Shown piece by piece: positions 41,765 through 50,770 of a DNA stretch of 63,985 bases. Positions within the stretch are counted from its first letter, which is position 1, and each line of letters opens with the position of its first letter. The DNA comes from Aciditerrimonas ferrireducens. Lineage in GTDB: Bacteria; Actinomycetota; Acidimicrobiia; Acidimicrobiales; UBA8190. The stretch covers positions 1 to 63,985 of the forward strand of contig NZ_JAKHEX010000015.1 in NCBI RefSeq assembly GCF_023130475.1. Direction: 5' to 3'. The notes under the pieces were generated by a model, which saw only the letters and a program-made list of their open reading frames with translations, did not search any database and was not told the origin of the DNA. The translations under genes and the position numbers were made by a program.

Positions 41765-42865
41765 GTGGCAAGGTCCGGCACGGAGGCATGGACCGCAGCG
41801 GCCCGGCGGGCAGCGGCCCGGGCGGTGGCCCAGGCGCGTGCTGCCGAGGCCGAGGAGACGGCCTTGGGGCGGCTGGTGGTCGCCCTGAGCAGCGCCAGCA
41901 CGCCCGAGGAGGCGGCCGCCGGGGCGCTCGGGGCGCTCCCGGCGCTGTTCGGCGGGTGCCGGGCGGCGCTGTTCCTGCGGGAGGAGCCCGACCAGCTGGT
42001 CCTCGCCGCGGGTGGGCCCCGGCGGCTGGGCGGCCCGGGGGGTCCTGGGGTGCCGGGGAGCGTGGTGTCCGGCTGCGGGCCGTTCCTCGCCGGTCTGGCC
42101 CGCCGGCCTGCCCCTCGGCGGCTGTCGACCGGGACGACCGAACCGGCGGTCGGGGACCTGGCCCGGACCGCCGAGCTCGTGGACGGTTGGCTGGTGCCGT
42201 TGGTGAGCGGCGGGCAGGGCCGCGGCGTCCTGGTCCTCGGGGAGCTCGGGGATCCGCCGCTGGGCGACGCGCCGGAGGAGCTGGCGCGGCGGCTGGCCGG
42301 GGTGGGCGCGGTCGTGGCCCTGGGTCTCGAACGGGCCGGGCTGGCCGGCCGGCTGGCCGAGCGGCGGGCGGTGGACCAGGCCACCGGCGTGGCCAGCCGA
42401 CGGGCCTTCGAGGTGGAGGGCCGGGCCCTGGCCGCCGAGGCGGCCCGGGGAGAGGCCCGGGCCGCCCTGTTCTGGCTGACACCGGCCCTCGCAGTGGGCC
42501 CGCTGGACGAGCGCGCGCTGGTCGAGGCGGCGGGTCGGCTGCGGGGCGGGGTGCGGGGCGGGGACGTGGTCGGGCGGCTGGGAGAGTGGACCCTCGGGGT
42601 CCTGGCCCGGGCGGTCGGGAACCCGGAGCAGGCCGCGGCCCTGGCCGGCCGGCTGGGCACGGTGCTCGGCGCCGGTCCCCGTGCCGGAGGGTCCGCCGGC
42701 GGCCCGGTGGCGTGGCGGGTCGGCTGGGCGCTGCTGGCTCCGGGGCGGACCTTCGAGGAGGCCTTGGCCCAGGCGGCCGAGGCGGCCCAGGGGCCGTCCG
42801 GTAACCTCCTGCGGGCCGGTCGTGGGGCCGGCTTCGAGCAGGAGGCGCGAGCAGGGTGGACGTGA
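41765..42865 (+). CDS. GAF protein with degenerate GGDEF domain
   Basis: 366 residues from GTG 41765. N-terminal coiled helix (ARRAAARAVAQARAAEAEETALGRLVVALSSAST), a GAF-like domain (about 40-195; EEAAAGALGALPALFGGCRAALFL, VPLVSGGQGRGVLVLGE), then a GGDEF-fold region (about 200-350) starting DQATGVASRRAFEVEG. The catalytic GGDEF loop reads VVGRLGEWTLGVLAR, so the Gly-Gly-Asp/Glu-Glu signature is lost and cyclase activity is unlikely. It may bind GTP or a partner as a sensor. Sigma28-like promoter upstream; its end overlaps argG by 10 bp. Confidence 0.75.
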   Translation: MARSGTEAWTAAARRAAARAVAQARAAEAEETALGRLVVALSSASTPEEAAAGALGALPALFGGCRAALFLREEPDQLVLAAGGPRRLGGPGGPGVPGSVVSGCGPFLAGLARRPAPRRLSTGTTEPAVGDLARTAELVDGWLVPLVSGGQGRGVLVLGELGDPPLGDAPEELARRLAGVGAVVALGLERAGLAGRLAERRAVDQATGVASRRAFEVEGRALAAEAARGEARAALFWLTPALAVGPLDERALVEAAGRLRGGVRGGDVVGRLGEWTLGVLARAVGNPEQAAALAGRLGTVLGAGPRAGGSAGGPVAWRVGWALLAPGRTFEEALAQAAEAAQGPSGNLLRAGRGAGFEQEARAGWT

Positions 42866-44121
42866 GGGACCTCCAGGGGCGGACGGTCGCGTTCTTGGCC
42901 TCTGGCGGCTTGGACAGCTGCACCATCACCCACTGGCTGGCCAGCCACGGGGTGCGGGTGGTCTGCTACACCGCGGACCTGGGCCAGGGCGACGAGCCTG
43001 ACCTCGGGGCGGTGGCCGAGCGGATGCGGGCCTGCGGGGCGGCCGAGGCCCACGTGCTGCCGCTGGTGGACGAGGTGGCCGAGGCGGGCCTCGGGGCGGT
43101 CCAGGCCCAGGCCCGCTACGAGGGCGGCTACTGGAACACGACGCCCCTGGCCCGCTACGTGACCGTGCGGGGGGCGCTTCGGGCGATGGCGAAGGCCGGC
43201 ATCACGGTCCTCTCCCACGGCGCCACCGGCCGGGGCAACGACCAGGTGCGGTTCCAGCTGGCCACGAACATGCTGGCCCCGAGCGTCGAGGTCTACGCCC
43301 CCTGGCGGGACGGCGAGTTCCTGGCCCGCTTCGGGGGCCGGGAGGAGATGATCGAGTACTGCCTGGCCCACGAGCTGCCCATCAAGCCCCCCGGCCAGGC
43401 GAAGTACTCGACCGACGCCAACCTGCTCGGCCTGACCCACGAGGCGGGGGAGCTGGAGCGGCTGACCACCCCGGCGAGCTTCGTGACCCCGGAGATGGGG
43501 GTGCGCCCGACGGAGGCCCCGGGGGAACCCGAGGCGGTCCGGGTGGTCTTCGACGCCGGCCGGCCCGTCGAGGTGGGCGGTCGGCCCACCGGCAGCGCCC
43601 AGGCCGCCTTGCGGGTGGCGAACGAGATCGGGGGGCGCCACGGGGTGGGCATCGGGCTGCACCTGGTGGAGAACCGGTTCGTCGGGGTGAAGTCCCGGGG
43701 GGTGTACGAAGCGCCGGGCATGGAGCTGCTGGGGCAGGCCTACGCGTTCTTGCTGCAGCTGCTCCTGGACCGCCGTGCTCGGCGGCTCTTCGACACCGTC
43801 TCGGCCTACCTGGCCGAGCAGGTCTACCAGGGCTACGGCGAGGACCTCGGCTCCAGCCTGGCCCGCGGGGTGGTCGCCGAGGTGGCCGCCTTGGCCAGCG
43901 GGACCATCGAGGTGGCCTGCTACAAGGGCGGGGTGAGCTTCCTCGGCGCCTCGGACGTGCCCCGGTCGCTCTACGCCGAGGAGGCGGCCTCGATGAGCCG
44001 CTCGGAGGCCTTCGACCACCACGACTCCGAAGGGTTCCTGCGGGTGCTCGGGGTCGGGGCCAAGGTGGCCAGCCGGGCTGGCCAGGTGCCGGGGGTGGCC
44101 GAGTTGGCCGCCGACGAGTAG
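42856..44121 (+). CDS. argG: Argininosuccinate synthase
   Basis: 421 residues from GTG 42856. ATP-pyrophosphatase loop VAFLASGGLDSCTITHWL, then VVCYTADLGQG, GATGRGNDQVRFQL, and KYSTDANLLGLTHEAGELE are all ArgG signatures. It joins citrulline and aspartate with ATP, the penultimate step of arginine synthesis. The 10-bp overlap with a flagellar-regulon gene is odd for an amino-acid gene; no other arg gene is near. Confidence 0.95.
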   Translation: MDVRDLQGRTVAFLASGGLDSCTITHWLASHGVRVVCYTADLGQGDEPDLGAVAERMRACGAAEAHVLPLVDEVAEAGLGAVQAQARYEGGYWNTTPLARYVTVRGALRAMAKAGITVLSHGATGRGNDQVRFQLATNMLAPSVEVYAPWRDGEFLARFGGREEMIEYCLAHELPIKPPGQAKYSTDANLLGLTHEAGELERLTTPASFVTPEMGVRPTEAPGEPEAVRVVFDAGRPVEVGGRPTGSAQAALRVANEIGGRHGVGIGLHLVENRFVGVKSRGVYEAPGMELLGQAYAFLLQLLLDRRARRLFDTVSAYLAEQVYQGYGEDLGSSLARGVVAEVAALASGTIEVACYKGGVSFLGASDVPRSLYAEEAASMSRSEAFDHHDSEGFLRVLGVGAKVASRAGQVPGVAELAADE

Positions 44122-44133
44122 GGTCCGCCAGCC

Positions 44134-44916
44134 GTGGACGACCTGTTCTCGGTGGCGGGCAAGACCGTGCTGGTGACCGGAGGCTCCCGGGGCATCGGCC
44201 GGATGATCGCCGAAGGGTTCGTGACCCGGGGGGCGCGGGTCTGGATCTGCGCTCGCAAGTCCCCCGAGGTCGAGGCCACCACGGCCGACCTGGCCGCGCA
44301 GGGGTCCTGTGAGGGCCTGGTGGCCGACCTGGCCACCGAGGAAGGGTGCCGGGCCCTTGCCGGGGCGATCGCCGAGCGGACCGACCGGCTGGACGTGCTG
44401 GTGAACAACGCCGGGGCCACCTGGGGGGCGCCGCTCGTCGAGCACGACACGGCCAGCTGGCGGCGGGTCCTCGGGCTGAACGTCGAGGGGGTCTTCCACC
44501 TCACGAAGTTCCTCCTGCCCCTCCTGGAGGCGGCCGGCACCGAGGAGGACCCGGCCCGGGTCATCAACGTCGGTTCCATCGACGGGCTCCACGTGCCGGT
44601 GCTCGAGACCTACTCCTACTCGGCCTCGAAGGCCGCGGTGCACCAGCTCACCCGGCACCTGGCCCGGCGGTTGGCTCCCCGGATCACGGTGAACGCCATC
44701 GCCCCGGGCCCCTTCGAGTCGAAGATGATGGCCGCCACCCTCGAGGCGTTCGGGGAGCAGATCGCGGCCTCGGCCCCCCTGCGGCGGATCGGCCGGCCCG
44801 AGGACATGGCGGGCACGGCCATCTTCCTGGCCTCCCGTGCCGGCTCCTACCTGACCGGCGCCATCGTCCCGGTCGACGGGGGGATCGCCACGGTGGGCTC
44901 GGCCCGCTTCGGCTGA
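44134..44916 (+). CDS. Short-chain dehydrogenase/reductase
   Basis: 260 residues. Cofactor loop TGGSRGIGRMIAE (residues 15-27), NNAGATWGAP, catalytic Ser in NVGSIDG and YSASK with Tyr and Lys, and PVDGGIATVG at the C-terminus, so it is a classical SDR. The ICARKS segment after beta 2 suggests NADPH preference. Similar to RhlG/FabG-type 3-oxoacyl reductases; substrate unknown. The GTG start has no ribosome binding site but TAGGGT lies 9 bp upstream. Confidence 0.85.
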   Translation: MDDLFSVAGKTVLVTGGSRGIGRMIAEGFVTRGARVWICARKSPEVEATTADLAAQGSCEGLVADLATEEGCRALAGAIAERTDRLDVLVNNAGATWGAPLVEHDTASWRRVLGLNVEGVFHLTKFLLPLLEAAGTEEDPARVINVGSIDGLHVPVLETYSYSASKAAVHQLTRHLARRLAPRITVNAIAPGPFESKMMAATLEAFGEQIAASAPLRRIGRPEDMAGTAIFLASRAGSYLTGAIVPVDGGIATVGSARFG

Positions 44917-44934
44917 GCGCCGTGTCCGCGGCGC
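44917..44934. terminator. Weak hairpin between convergent SDR and apt genes
   Basis: GCGCCG-tgtccg-CGGCGC, a 6-bp stem in the 40-bp gap between the two convergent stops. It has no T tract on either side; it is a possible bidirectional terminator. Confidence 0.35.
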
Positions 44935-44956
44935 GGCGGCGTCGACGCGGGTCCCT

Positions 44957-45553
44957 CTAGAGGGTGAGGAGCACCCGGGGCTCGAGGGGGGCCATGCGGG
45001 CCCGGCCGCCGAGCTGGGAGAGCTCGCAGAGGGCGGCCACCCCGACGACGGTGCCGCCGAGGCGATGGACGAGGCGGAGGCTGGCCTCCACGGTCCCGCC
45101 GGTGGCGATGACGTCGTCGACCACCAGGACCCGCTGGCCCGGCTGGAGGGCGTCCTCGTGGACCTCGACGGCTGCGGTGCCGTACTCGAGCTGGTAGGTC
45201 TCGGCGACGGTGGGCCGGGGGAGCTTGCCGGCCTTGCGGACCGGGATGAAGCCGGCCCCGAGGGCCACGGCCACCGGGGCGCCGAGGATGAAGCCCCGGG
45301 CCTCGATGGCGGCCACGAGGTCCACCTGGTTGGCGAACGGCGCGGCCAGCGCGGCGACGCAGCGGCGGAGGAGCTCGGGGTCGGCGAGGACCGGGGTGAT
45401 GTCCTTGAAGATCACGCCGGGTTCGGGGAAGTCGACTACGTCCCGGAGGGTCCGGGCCACCGCGGACGCCAGTTCGCCGTCCGCGGTGGCGGACGGCGAA
45501 CTGGGGGTGCTGGCTCGGGGGTCGGACGGGGGGACGAGCCTCGGCGCGCTCAC
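44957..45553 (-). CDS. apt: Adenine phosphoribosyltransferase
   Basis: 198 residues. FPEPGVIFKDITPVL and the PRPP loop VLVVDDVIATGGTVEA are diagnostic, and AIEARGFILGAPVAVALGAGFIPVRKAGKLP is the family core. It converts adenine and PRPP to AMP. The first 25 residues are an extra Ser/Pro-rich stretch. The GTG start overlaps the stop of the protease gene by 4 bp, so the two are co-transcribed. Confidence 0.95.
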   Translation of the reverse strand: MSAPRLVPPSDPRASTPSSPSATADGELASAVARTLRDVVDFPEPGVIFKDITPVLADPELLRRCVAALAAPFANQVDLVAAIEARGFILGAPVAVALGAGFIPVRKAGKLPRPTVAETYQLEYGTAAVEVHEDALQPGQRVLVVDDVIATGGTVEASLRLVHRLGGTVVGVAALCELSQLGGRARMAPLEPRVLLTL

Positions 45554-47169
45554 TGGGGCGGCCCCGAGGCCAAGGTGACGGTCGCCTGCTGGCTGGTGCC
45601 CTGGGGCGTGGTGTAGGTCACGGTGACGCTCTGCCCCGGGCGGTACTGCAAGAGGATCTTCGTCAGGCTGTTGGCGCTGCTCACCGTGGTGCCGTTGATG
45701 GCGGTGATGACGTCACCGGCGCCGAGGCCGGCCTGGGCCGCCGGGGTCCCCGAGACCGTGCCGCAGACCTCGGCACCCGAGGTGGTGCCGCCGCTGGCGC
45801 CGGGCACGCCGAACCCGCCGAAGCCCCCGAAGCCGGGGATCCCGGTCCCGCAGCCCTGGGCCGTCGTGGCCACTTCGACCCCCAGGAAGGCGGTGGGCCC
45901 GATGTGGACCGTCGCCGACGCCTTGTGCTGCTCGATCTGGCGGGCGATGTTCGCAACGGTGTCGATCGGGATGGCGTAGCCCTGGGTGGCCCCCTCGAGC
46001 TGGAAGCCGGCGGAGGCTGCGGTGTCCATGCCGATGACCTTCCCGGCGGTGGTCACCAGGGGCCCGCCCGAGTCCCCGGGCCGGATGTCGGCGTCGGTCT
46101 CGAGCATCCCGCTCAGCTTCTCCGTCGTGCCGTCCGCCTCGTCACTGGCGGTGATGGACTGGTCGAGCGCCGTGATGGTGCCGCCGACGGCGCTCGGGGT
46201 GCCGCCGACCCCGCCGGCGTTGCCGATGGCCACCACTGGGGTGCCCACGGTCACGCTGTTGGAGTTGCCGAACTGGACCGTCTTCAGGCCCGAGGCCCCT
46301 TGGAGCTGCAGCACGGCGATGTCCCGGTCGTGGTCGTAGCCCACCACCGTGGCAGTGTAGGTCTGGCCGTTGCCGATGTCGGTGGCCTTGATGCTCGTGG
46401 CCTGCTCGATGACGTGGTTGTTCGTGATGACCAGGCCGTTGGACGAGACGACCATGCCGGTTCCGGCGGCCGCCTCGCCGGTGTTGTAGCCGATGGTGGT
46501 GTCGATGTCGACCAGGCCCGGGTCGACCTTCGCCGCGATGGCGGCGGGGTCCGTGGGGGCTCCGGAGGGGACCCCGACCTGGCCGCTGGAGGGCGACTGG
46601 GGGGTCACGAGGGACGAGGAGCTCGAGGTCGGGGCACCCTGGGCGAACGCGGTCCGGCCGATCACCACCCCGGCTGCTACGGCCACCACCACGGCCAGGC
46701 CGGTGGCGACCACCGCCCGGGCCCGTCGCGCCTTCGGGGAGAGCGGCGGCTTGGGCGGCGGGCCGTAGCCGCCGCCGTAGCCCCCGGGGCCCCACCAGCC
46801 CCCGGAGGGACCGCCCCCGTAGGGGCCGTACGGCCCGCCCCCATACGGCCCGCCCCCGTAGGGGCCTCCGCCGTAGGGGCCGCCGCCGTAGGGACCGCCG
46901 CCGTAGGGGCCGGCTGGGCCGCCAGGGCCGAAGGGGCCCGACGGCCAGCCCTCGGCGGGGCCGGGGCCGCTGCGGGCTCCCCCGGCTGGATCGGGCTGCG
47001 GGCCGGCCTCGGCGGGCGGGACCCAGGCGTGCGGGTCGGCGGGCGCCGACGGGGAGCCGGCCGCGAGGAACGGCGCAGTCGGCGTCTGGGGCTCGGTGGG
47101 GGTGGGGTCGGTCGGGGTGGGGTCCTGCTCGGGCGGGACGGGGATGGGTCCGTGGTCATCGAACGGCAT
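45550..47169 (-). CDS. HtrA/DegP-type trypsin-like serine protease with PDZ domain
   Basis: 539 residues. Residues 1-140 are a cytoplasmic Pro/Gly-rich segment with tandem Pro-Tyr-Gly-Gly-Gly repeats, then one membrane helix (about 150-175). The protease domain has His252 in TNNHVIEQ, Asp in DHDRDIAVLQL and Ser367 in RPGDSGGPLV. The C-terminal PDZ domain (about 430-535) has AQAGLGAGDVITAINGTTVSS. It acts outside the membrane in protein quality control, like the mycobacterial PepD/HtrA group. Start ATG 47169 with GGAGGAGATC upstream. Confidence 0.92.
   Translation of the reverse strand: MPFDDHGPIPVPPEQDPTPTDPTPTEPQTPTAPFLAAGSPSAPADPHAWVPPAEAGPQPDPAGGARSGPGPAEGWPSGPFGPGGPAGPYGGGPYGGGPYGGGPYGGGPYGGGPYGPYGGGPSGGWWGPGGYGGGYGPPPKPPLSPKARRARAVVATGLAVVVAVAAGVVIGRTAFAQGAPTSSSSSLVTPQSPSSGQVGVPSGAPTDPAAIAAKVDPGLVDIDTTIGYNTGEAAAGTGMVVSSNGLVITNNHVIEQATSIKATDIGNGQTYTATVVGYDHDRDIAVLQLQGASGLKTVQFGNSNSVTVGTPVVAIGNAGGVGGTPSAVGGTITALDQSITASDEADGTTEKLSGMLETDADIRPGDSGGPLVTTAGKVIGMDTAASAGFQLEGATQGYAIPIDTVANIARQIEQHKASATVHIGPTAFLGVEVATTAQGCGTGIPGFGGFGGFGVPGASGGTTSGAEVCGTVSGTPAAQAGLGAGDVITAINGTTVSSANSLTKILLQYRPGQSVTVTYTTPQGTSQQATVTLASGPPQ
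46812..46912. repeat. 15-bp tandem repeats inside the HtrA gene
   Basis: About six to seven near-identical 15-bp units (each coding Gly-Pro-Tyr-Gly-Gly) in the cytoplasmic N-terminal part of the protease. They are a likely site of copy-number variation by slippage. Confidence 0.85.
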
Positions 47170-47334
47170 GGCGATCTCCTCCTGCTCGGGTGCCGCCGAG
47201 CTGTCGGGACCCAGTCAAGCGCACGAGGCTGTGAAGAGGCTTTGGACGATCTGTGGACCTGGTGAGGTCAGGGGCCGGCCGGCGGGCGGACGCCGGGGAG
47301 CGGCCCAGGAGCTGGTCCCGGGGCGACCGGCGGG

Positions 47335-48351
47335 TCACGAGGACGGCTCCGGGGCCGACGGGTCAGCGGGTGGGGGAGGGGTCTCGCTCGGCGGGCAGGC
47401 CACCACCGCGGAGGTCACGACCTCGGGCCGGCGGCGCTCCTGGTGGACGTAGGTGACGAGCATCTGGCGGTCCACCGGGGTGAGCGGCGGCTGGACGAGG
47501 GACCGGGGCCAGAGGTGGCGGTCGAGCACGACGTTCGCCTCGGCGGCGTAGATGACCACCCGCATGATGAGGTAGATCCAGGCCAGGGCCCCGAGGACGA
47601 TGGCGAAGAAGCCGTAGACGGCGCTGGCGCCCCGCAGGTCCCGGGTGACGACCAAGGTTCCGACCGCCTGGAGCACCGCCCAGGCCACCCCGGCGATGAG
47701 CGAGCCGGGGAGCAGCTGGCGGGTGCGGACCCCCTTGGGGGTGAGGAGGCGGTAGGCCACGAGGAACAGGCCGATGTCGACCAGGAGGGACGCCAGGGCC
47801 CCGAGGACCCGGAGGGGGACCCCCAGGCGGTCGGTGGCCGCCGCCACCCCCGAGAGACCGGTGCCGACGACGAGGAAGACGAAGAGGGCCAGGAGCAGGC
47901 CGACGGAGCGCCCGAGGCGGGGCAGGAAGCCGGGGCGATCGAGCTTCGGGACGTTCCAGATCTCCGCCATGGCGTACTGGCCGGTCTGGGCGGCCCCGAG
48001 GGAGCCCCAGAGGAGGCCGAGGACGCCGATGACGAGGCCCGGCAGGGAGTTGCGGTGCAGGGCGTGGATGTTGCGGGCCAGGTCGGTGCCGATGATCGGG
48101 AAGGTCCGCAGGGCCGAGTGGAGGATGCGGTGGGTGATGCTGGAGGACCCGCCGGCCACGAGGCCGAGGACGGTGACGAGGACGAGGAGGAGGGGGAAGA
48201 GGGCCAGGAAGGCGTTGTAGGTCAGCAAGGTGGCGAGGTTGCCGCCGTTGTCGTCCCCGTACTTCTTGTTGACGGCGAAGAGGAATGCCGCCACCGGGAA
48301 GCGCTGCTGGGCTCGGTCGAAGGCCCGGAGGCCCCGCTCCAGGGGGTTCAC
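47335..48351 (-). CDS. YihY/BrkB family membrane protein
   Basis: 338 residues with about six membrane helices. Family elements are NLATLLTYNAFLALFPLLLVLVTVLGLV near the start, GLLWGSLGAAQTGQYAMAEIWN, and AVYGFFAIVLGALAWIYLIMRVVIYAAEANVV. The C-terminus is a soluble Pro/Ser-rich tail. Once annotated as ribonuclease BN or virulence factor BrkB, the family has no settled function. Between its stop and the HtrA start lies a 165-bp gap in which I see nothing clear. Confidence 0.9.
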   Translation of the reverse strand: MNPLERGLRAFDRAQQRFPVAAFLFAVNKKYGDDNGGNLATLLTYNAFLALFPLLLVLVTVLGLVAGGSSSITHRILHSALRTFPIIGTDLARNIHALHRNSLPGLVIGVLGLLWGSLGAAQTGQYAMAEIWNVPKLDRPGFLPRLGRSVGLLLALFVFLVVGTGLSGVAAATDRLGVPLRVLGALASLLVDIGLFLVAYRLLTPKGVRTRQLLPGSLIAGVAWAVLQAVGTLVVTRDLRGASAVYGFFAIVLGALAWIYLIMRVVIYAAEANVVLDRHLWPRSLVQPPLTPVDRQMLVTYVHQERRRPEVVTSAVVACPPSETPPPPADPSAPEPSS

Positions 48352-48491
48352 TGGCGGCCCCGGGGCCGGCCCGGGGTGGCGGGGCGAGGCGGCACGGTCC
48401 CCATTCTGGCCGCTTCGGTTCCCGACCCCGGCCCGGGGCGCCGCCTGACCCGTGGCCAGCGGTCAGCGGAGGCACCCTAAGGTGGGCAGGG

Positions 48492-49070
48492 ATGAGCCGA
48501 GCCGAGGCCGGAGCGGGCGGCGGCCGGCGGCGACCCGGGCGGGGCCGGCTGCTGGTGGCCGCGCCCCAACTGGAGGACCCGAACTTCCACCGGACGGTGG
48601 TCCTCGTGGTCGAGCACGACGAGGAAGGCAGCTTCGGCCTGGTCCTGAACCGGCCGACCGCCGTCCCGGTCGGGGAGCTGCTGGAGGGGTGGGCGCCGGC
48701 CGCCGAGGGAGCGCCGCCGGCAGTGGTGTTCCAGGGCGGGCCGGTCTCCCCGGAGGTGGTCATCGGGCTCGGCCGACCGAGCCTGGGCGGGCGGTTCGTG
48801 CCGGTCCTCGGGGCGGTCGGCATCGTGGACCTCCACGAGGTCCCGCCGCCAGGGTCGGCGGTCGCCGCCCGGATCTTCTCCGGCTACGCCGGGTGGGGAC
48901 CGGGGCAGCTGGACCGGGAGCTGGCGCAAGGGGCCTGGTTCGTGGTGGCGGGTCGGCCCGAGGACCTCCTCGGCGGCGATCCCGAGGGCCTCTGGCGGGC
49001 CGTGCTGCGCCGCCAGCCCGGCGAGCTGCGGCTCCTGGCCGCCTACCCGGCGGACCCGGCGGCGAACTGA
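48492..49070 (+). CDS. YqgE/AlgH family protein
   Basis: 192 residues from ATG 48492. GRLLVAAPQLEDPNFHRTVVLVVEHDEEGSFGLVLNRPT is the family signature, followed by VFQGGPVSPE and IFSGYAGWGPGQLDREL. The function is unsettled; it was linked to alginate regulation in Pseudomonas. No ribosome binding site, but TAAGGT ends 8 bp before the ATG, so the mRNA may be leaderless. Confidence 0.93.
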   Translation: MSRAEAGAGGGRRRPGRGRLLVAAPQLEDPNFHRTVVLVVEHDEEGSFGLVLNRPTAVPVGELLEGWAPAAEGAPPAVVFQGGPVSPEVVIGLGRPSLGGRFVPVLGAVGIVDLHEVPPPGSAVAARIFSGYAGWGPGQLDRELAQGAWFVVAGRPEDLLGGDPEGLWRAVLRRQPGELRLLAAYPADPAAN

Positions 49071-49114
49071 GGGGCCCATCGGGGACCTGGGCCGGCGCCC
49101 TAGCATCCCGGACC

Positions 49115-49771
49115 ATGGCCGGGGACGCTCGGGGGTACGAGGGGGTCGGGGCCCGGGGGCCGCGACCGCGCCGGGCGGTCCCGGCCGAGCTGCCCCGCCT
49201 GGTGGAGGTCCTGGCCGAAGCCTTCGACGACGACCCCCTGGCCTGCTACCTCTTCCCGCCGGCGGGGGTCCGCCGGCGGGGCCTGCGGCGGTTCTTCCGC
49301 CTCCAGCTGCGGCGGCTCCTGGCCGGCGCCGGGGAGGTGTGGACCACCGAGGACCTGCTCGGGGCGGCCCTGTGGGTGCCGCCGGTCGCCGAGCGGCCGG
49401 CCAGCCTCCGGGACCTCTGGGCCCTGGCCCCGGTCCTCGTCGACCTGCTGGCCGGGGGGCGGCCGACCGTGGCCCTGCGGCTCCTGGCCGACGTCGAGCG
49501 GGCCCGGCCGACCGAGCCGCACTGGTACCTCGCCACCTTGGGCACGGCGCCTCGTGCCCAGGGCCGGGGGATCGGCTCGACGCTCCTCCAGGCGGTCCTG
49601 GCCCGCCTCGACGCCGAGGGCCTCCCCGCCTACCTGGAGTCCTCGAAGGAGCGCAACGTCCCGTTCTACGCCCGTCACGGTTTCGAGATCGTGGGGGAGG
49701 CCCGGGCGAAGGACGATCCCCTGACCCTCTGGCTGATGTGGCGCTCGCCGCGCCCAGGCCCCTTGGGCTAG
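49115..49771 (+). CDS. GNAT family N-acetyltransferase
   Basis: 218 residues from ATG 49115. Acetyl-CoA binding motif A is LATLGTAPRAQGRGIGSTLLQAVLARLD, followed by LESSKERNVPFYARHGFEIVGE. The N-terminal AEAFDDDPLACYLFP is typical of a GNAT subgroup common in actinobacteria. Substrate unknown. TAGCAT ends 8 bp before the ATG with no ribosome binding site, suggesting a leaderless message. It converges on the LysR gene, 17 bp apart. Confidence 0.87.
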   Translation: MAGDARGYEGVGARGPRPRRAVPAELPRLVEVLAEAFDDDPLACYLFPPAGVRRRGLRRFFRLQLRRLLAGAGEVWTTEDLLGAALWVPPVAERPASLRDLWALAPVLVDLLAGGRPTVALRLLADVERARPTEPHWYLATLGTAPRAQGRGIGSTLLQAVLARLDAEGLPAYLESSKERNVPFYARHGFEIVGEARAKDDPLTLWLMWRSPRPGPLG

Positions 49772-49788
49772 GGAGCGGGCCCGAGGGC

Positions 49789-50760
49789 TCAGTCGTTCGG
49801 CACGCCGAGGGTCCGAAGCGACCCCTCGGCCCGGCGGAGGACCTCGGGTTCGATGGGCTGGAGGCCAGGCGGGAGGGCCTCGGCCCGCCGGGCTAGGCGT
49901 TCGACCGCCTGGATGACGGCCCGCGCGGGGGCCGATGGCAGGCCGCGGCGGCGCAGGGCCACCCCGACGGTCCGGCTGGGCAGACCCTCGACCGGTCGGG
50001 CCCGCACCCGGCCCTGGAGGTACTGGGGGATGGCCGAGGCCGGCAGGACGGCGGCGCCGTGGCCGTCGAAGACCAAGGAGGCGATGAGGCGGAGCCCGTC
50101 GAGCTCGGCCCGGGCCCGCAGGGCGACGCCGGCGGCCGCAGCTGCGGCGTCGAGCTCGACCCGGAAGGCGCTGCCCGGCGGGGGCAGGAGCAAGGGGACC
50201 TGGGCCAGCTCGGCCATGGTCAGGTGCTCCGCACCCGGGAAGGGGTCCTGGTCGAGTGGGCTGACGAAGAGGAGGGCCTCGGCGAGGAGGGGTTCGAGGC
50301 GGAGGTCCCGGCTCGGCAGCGGGTGGCTCAGCAGGGCGAAGTCCAGGCGGCCGGTGAGGAGGGGCCCTTCGAGGGTGGCGCTGGTGCCCTCGGCCACCAC
50401 GAGCTGGAGCTTGGGGTGGCGGGCCCCGAGGTCGGCGAGGAGGGCGGGGACCACCCAGCGGGCCAGGGTGCCGATCATGCCGGCCCGGACCGTGCCGGCC
50501 AGCTCCTCCCGGAGGGCCCCGAGGTCGGCGACGAGGGCCTCGACCTCGCTCAGGACCCGGCGGGCCCGTTCGAGGACCACCTGGCCCTCGGTGGTGAGCC
50601 GGCCGCCGGAGCGCTCCAGGAGGGTGGCGCCGAGCTCCCGTTCCAGGCGGGCGACCTGGGCCGAGACGTTGGACTGGACGGTGCCGAGGGCCTCGGCGGC
50701 CGCCGAGAAGGACCCGTGGTCGACGACGGCGAGGAACGCCTGCAGATGCCGCAGCTCCAT
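49789..50760 (-). CDS. LysR-family transcriptional regulator
   Basis: 323 residues. The N-terminal winged HTH (residues 3-60) reads RHLQAFLAVVDHGSFSAAAEALGTVQSNVSAQVARLERELGATLLER, and the effector domain runs from about 90 to 295. The ligand is unknown. TATCAT lies 8 bp before the ATG, consistent with a leaderless start. It is divergent from the 6C RNA promoter, with a palindrome between. LysR proteins usually control themselves and the divergent unit, here possibly the RNA. Confidence 0.92.
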   Translation of the reverse strand: MELRHLQAFLAVVDHGSFSAAAEALGTVQSNVSAQVARLERELGATLLERSGGRLTTEGQVVLERARRVLSEVEALVADLGALREELAGTVRAGMIGTLARWVVPALLADLGARHPKLQLVVAEGTSATLEGPLLTGRLDFALLSHPLPSRDLRLEPLLAEALLFVSPLDQDPFPGAEHLTMAELAQVPLLLPPPGSAFRVELDAAAAAAGVALRARAELDGLRLIASLVFDGHGAAVLPASAIPQYLQGRVRARPVEGLPSRTVGVALRRRGLPSAPARAVIQAVERLARRAEALPPGLQPIEPEVLRRAEGSLRTLGVPND

Positions 50761-50770
50761 CGCTCACAAT

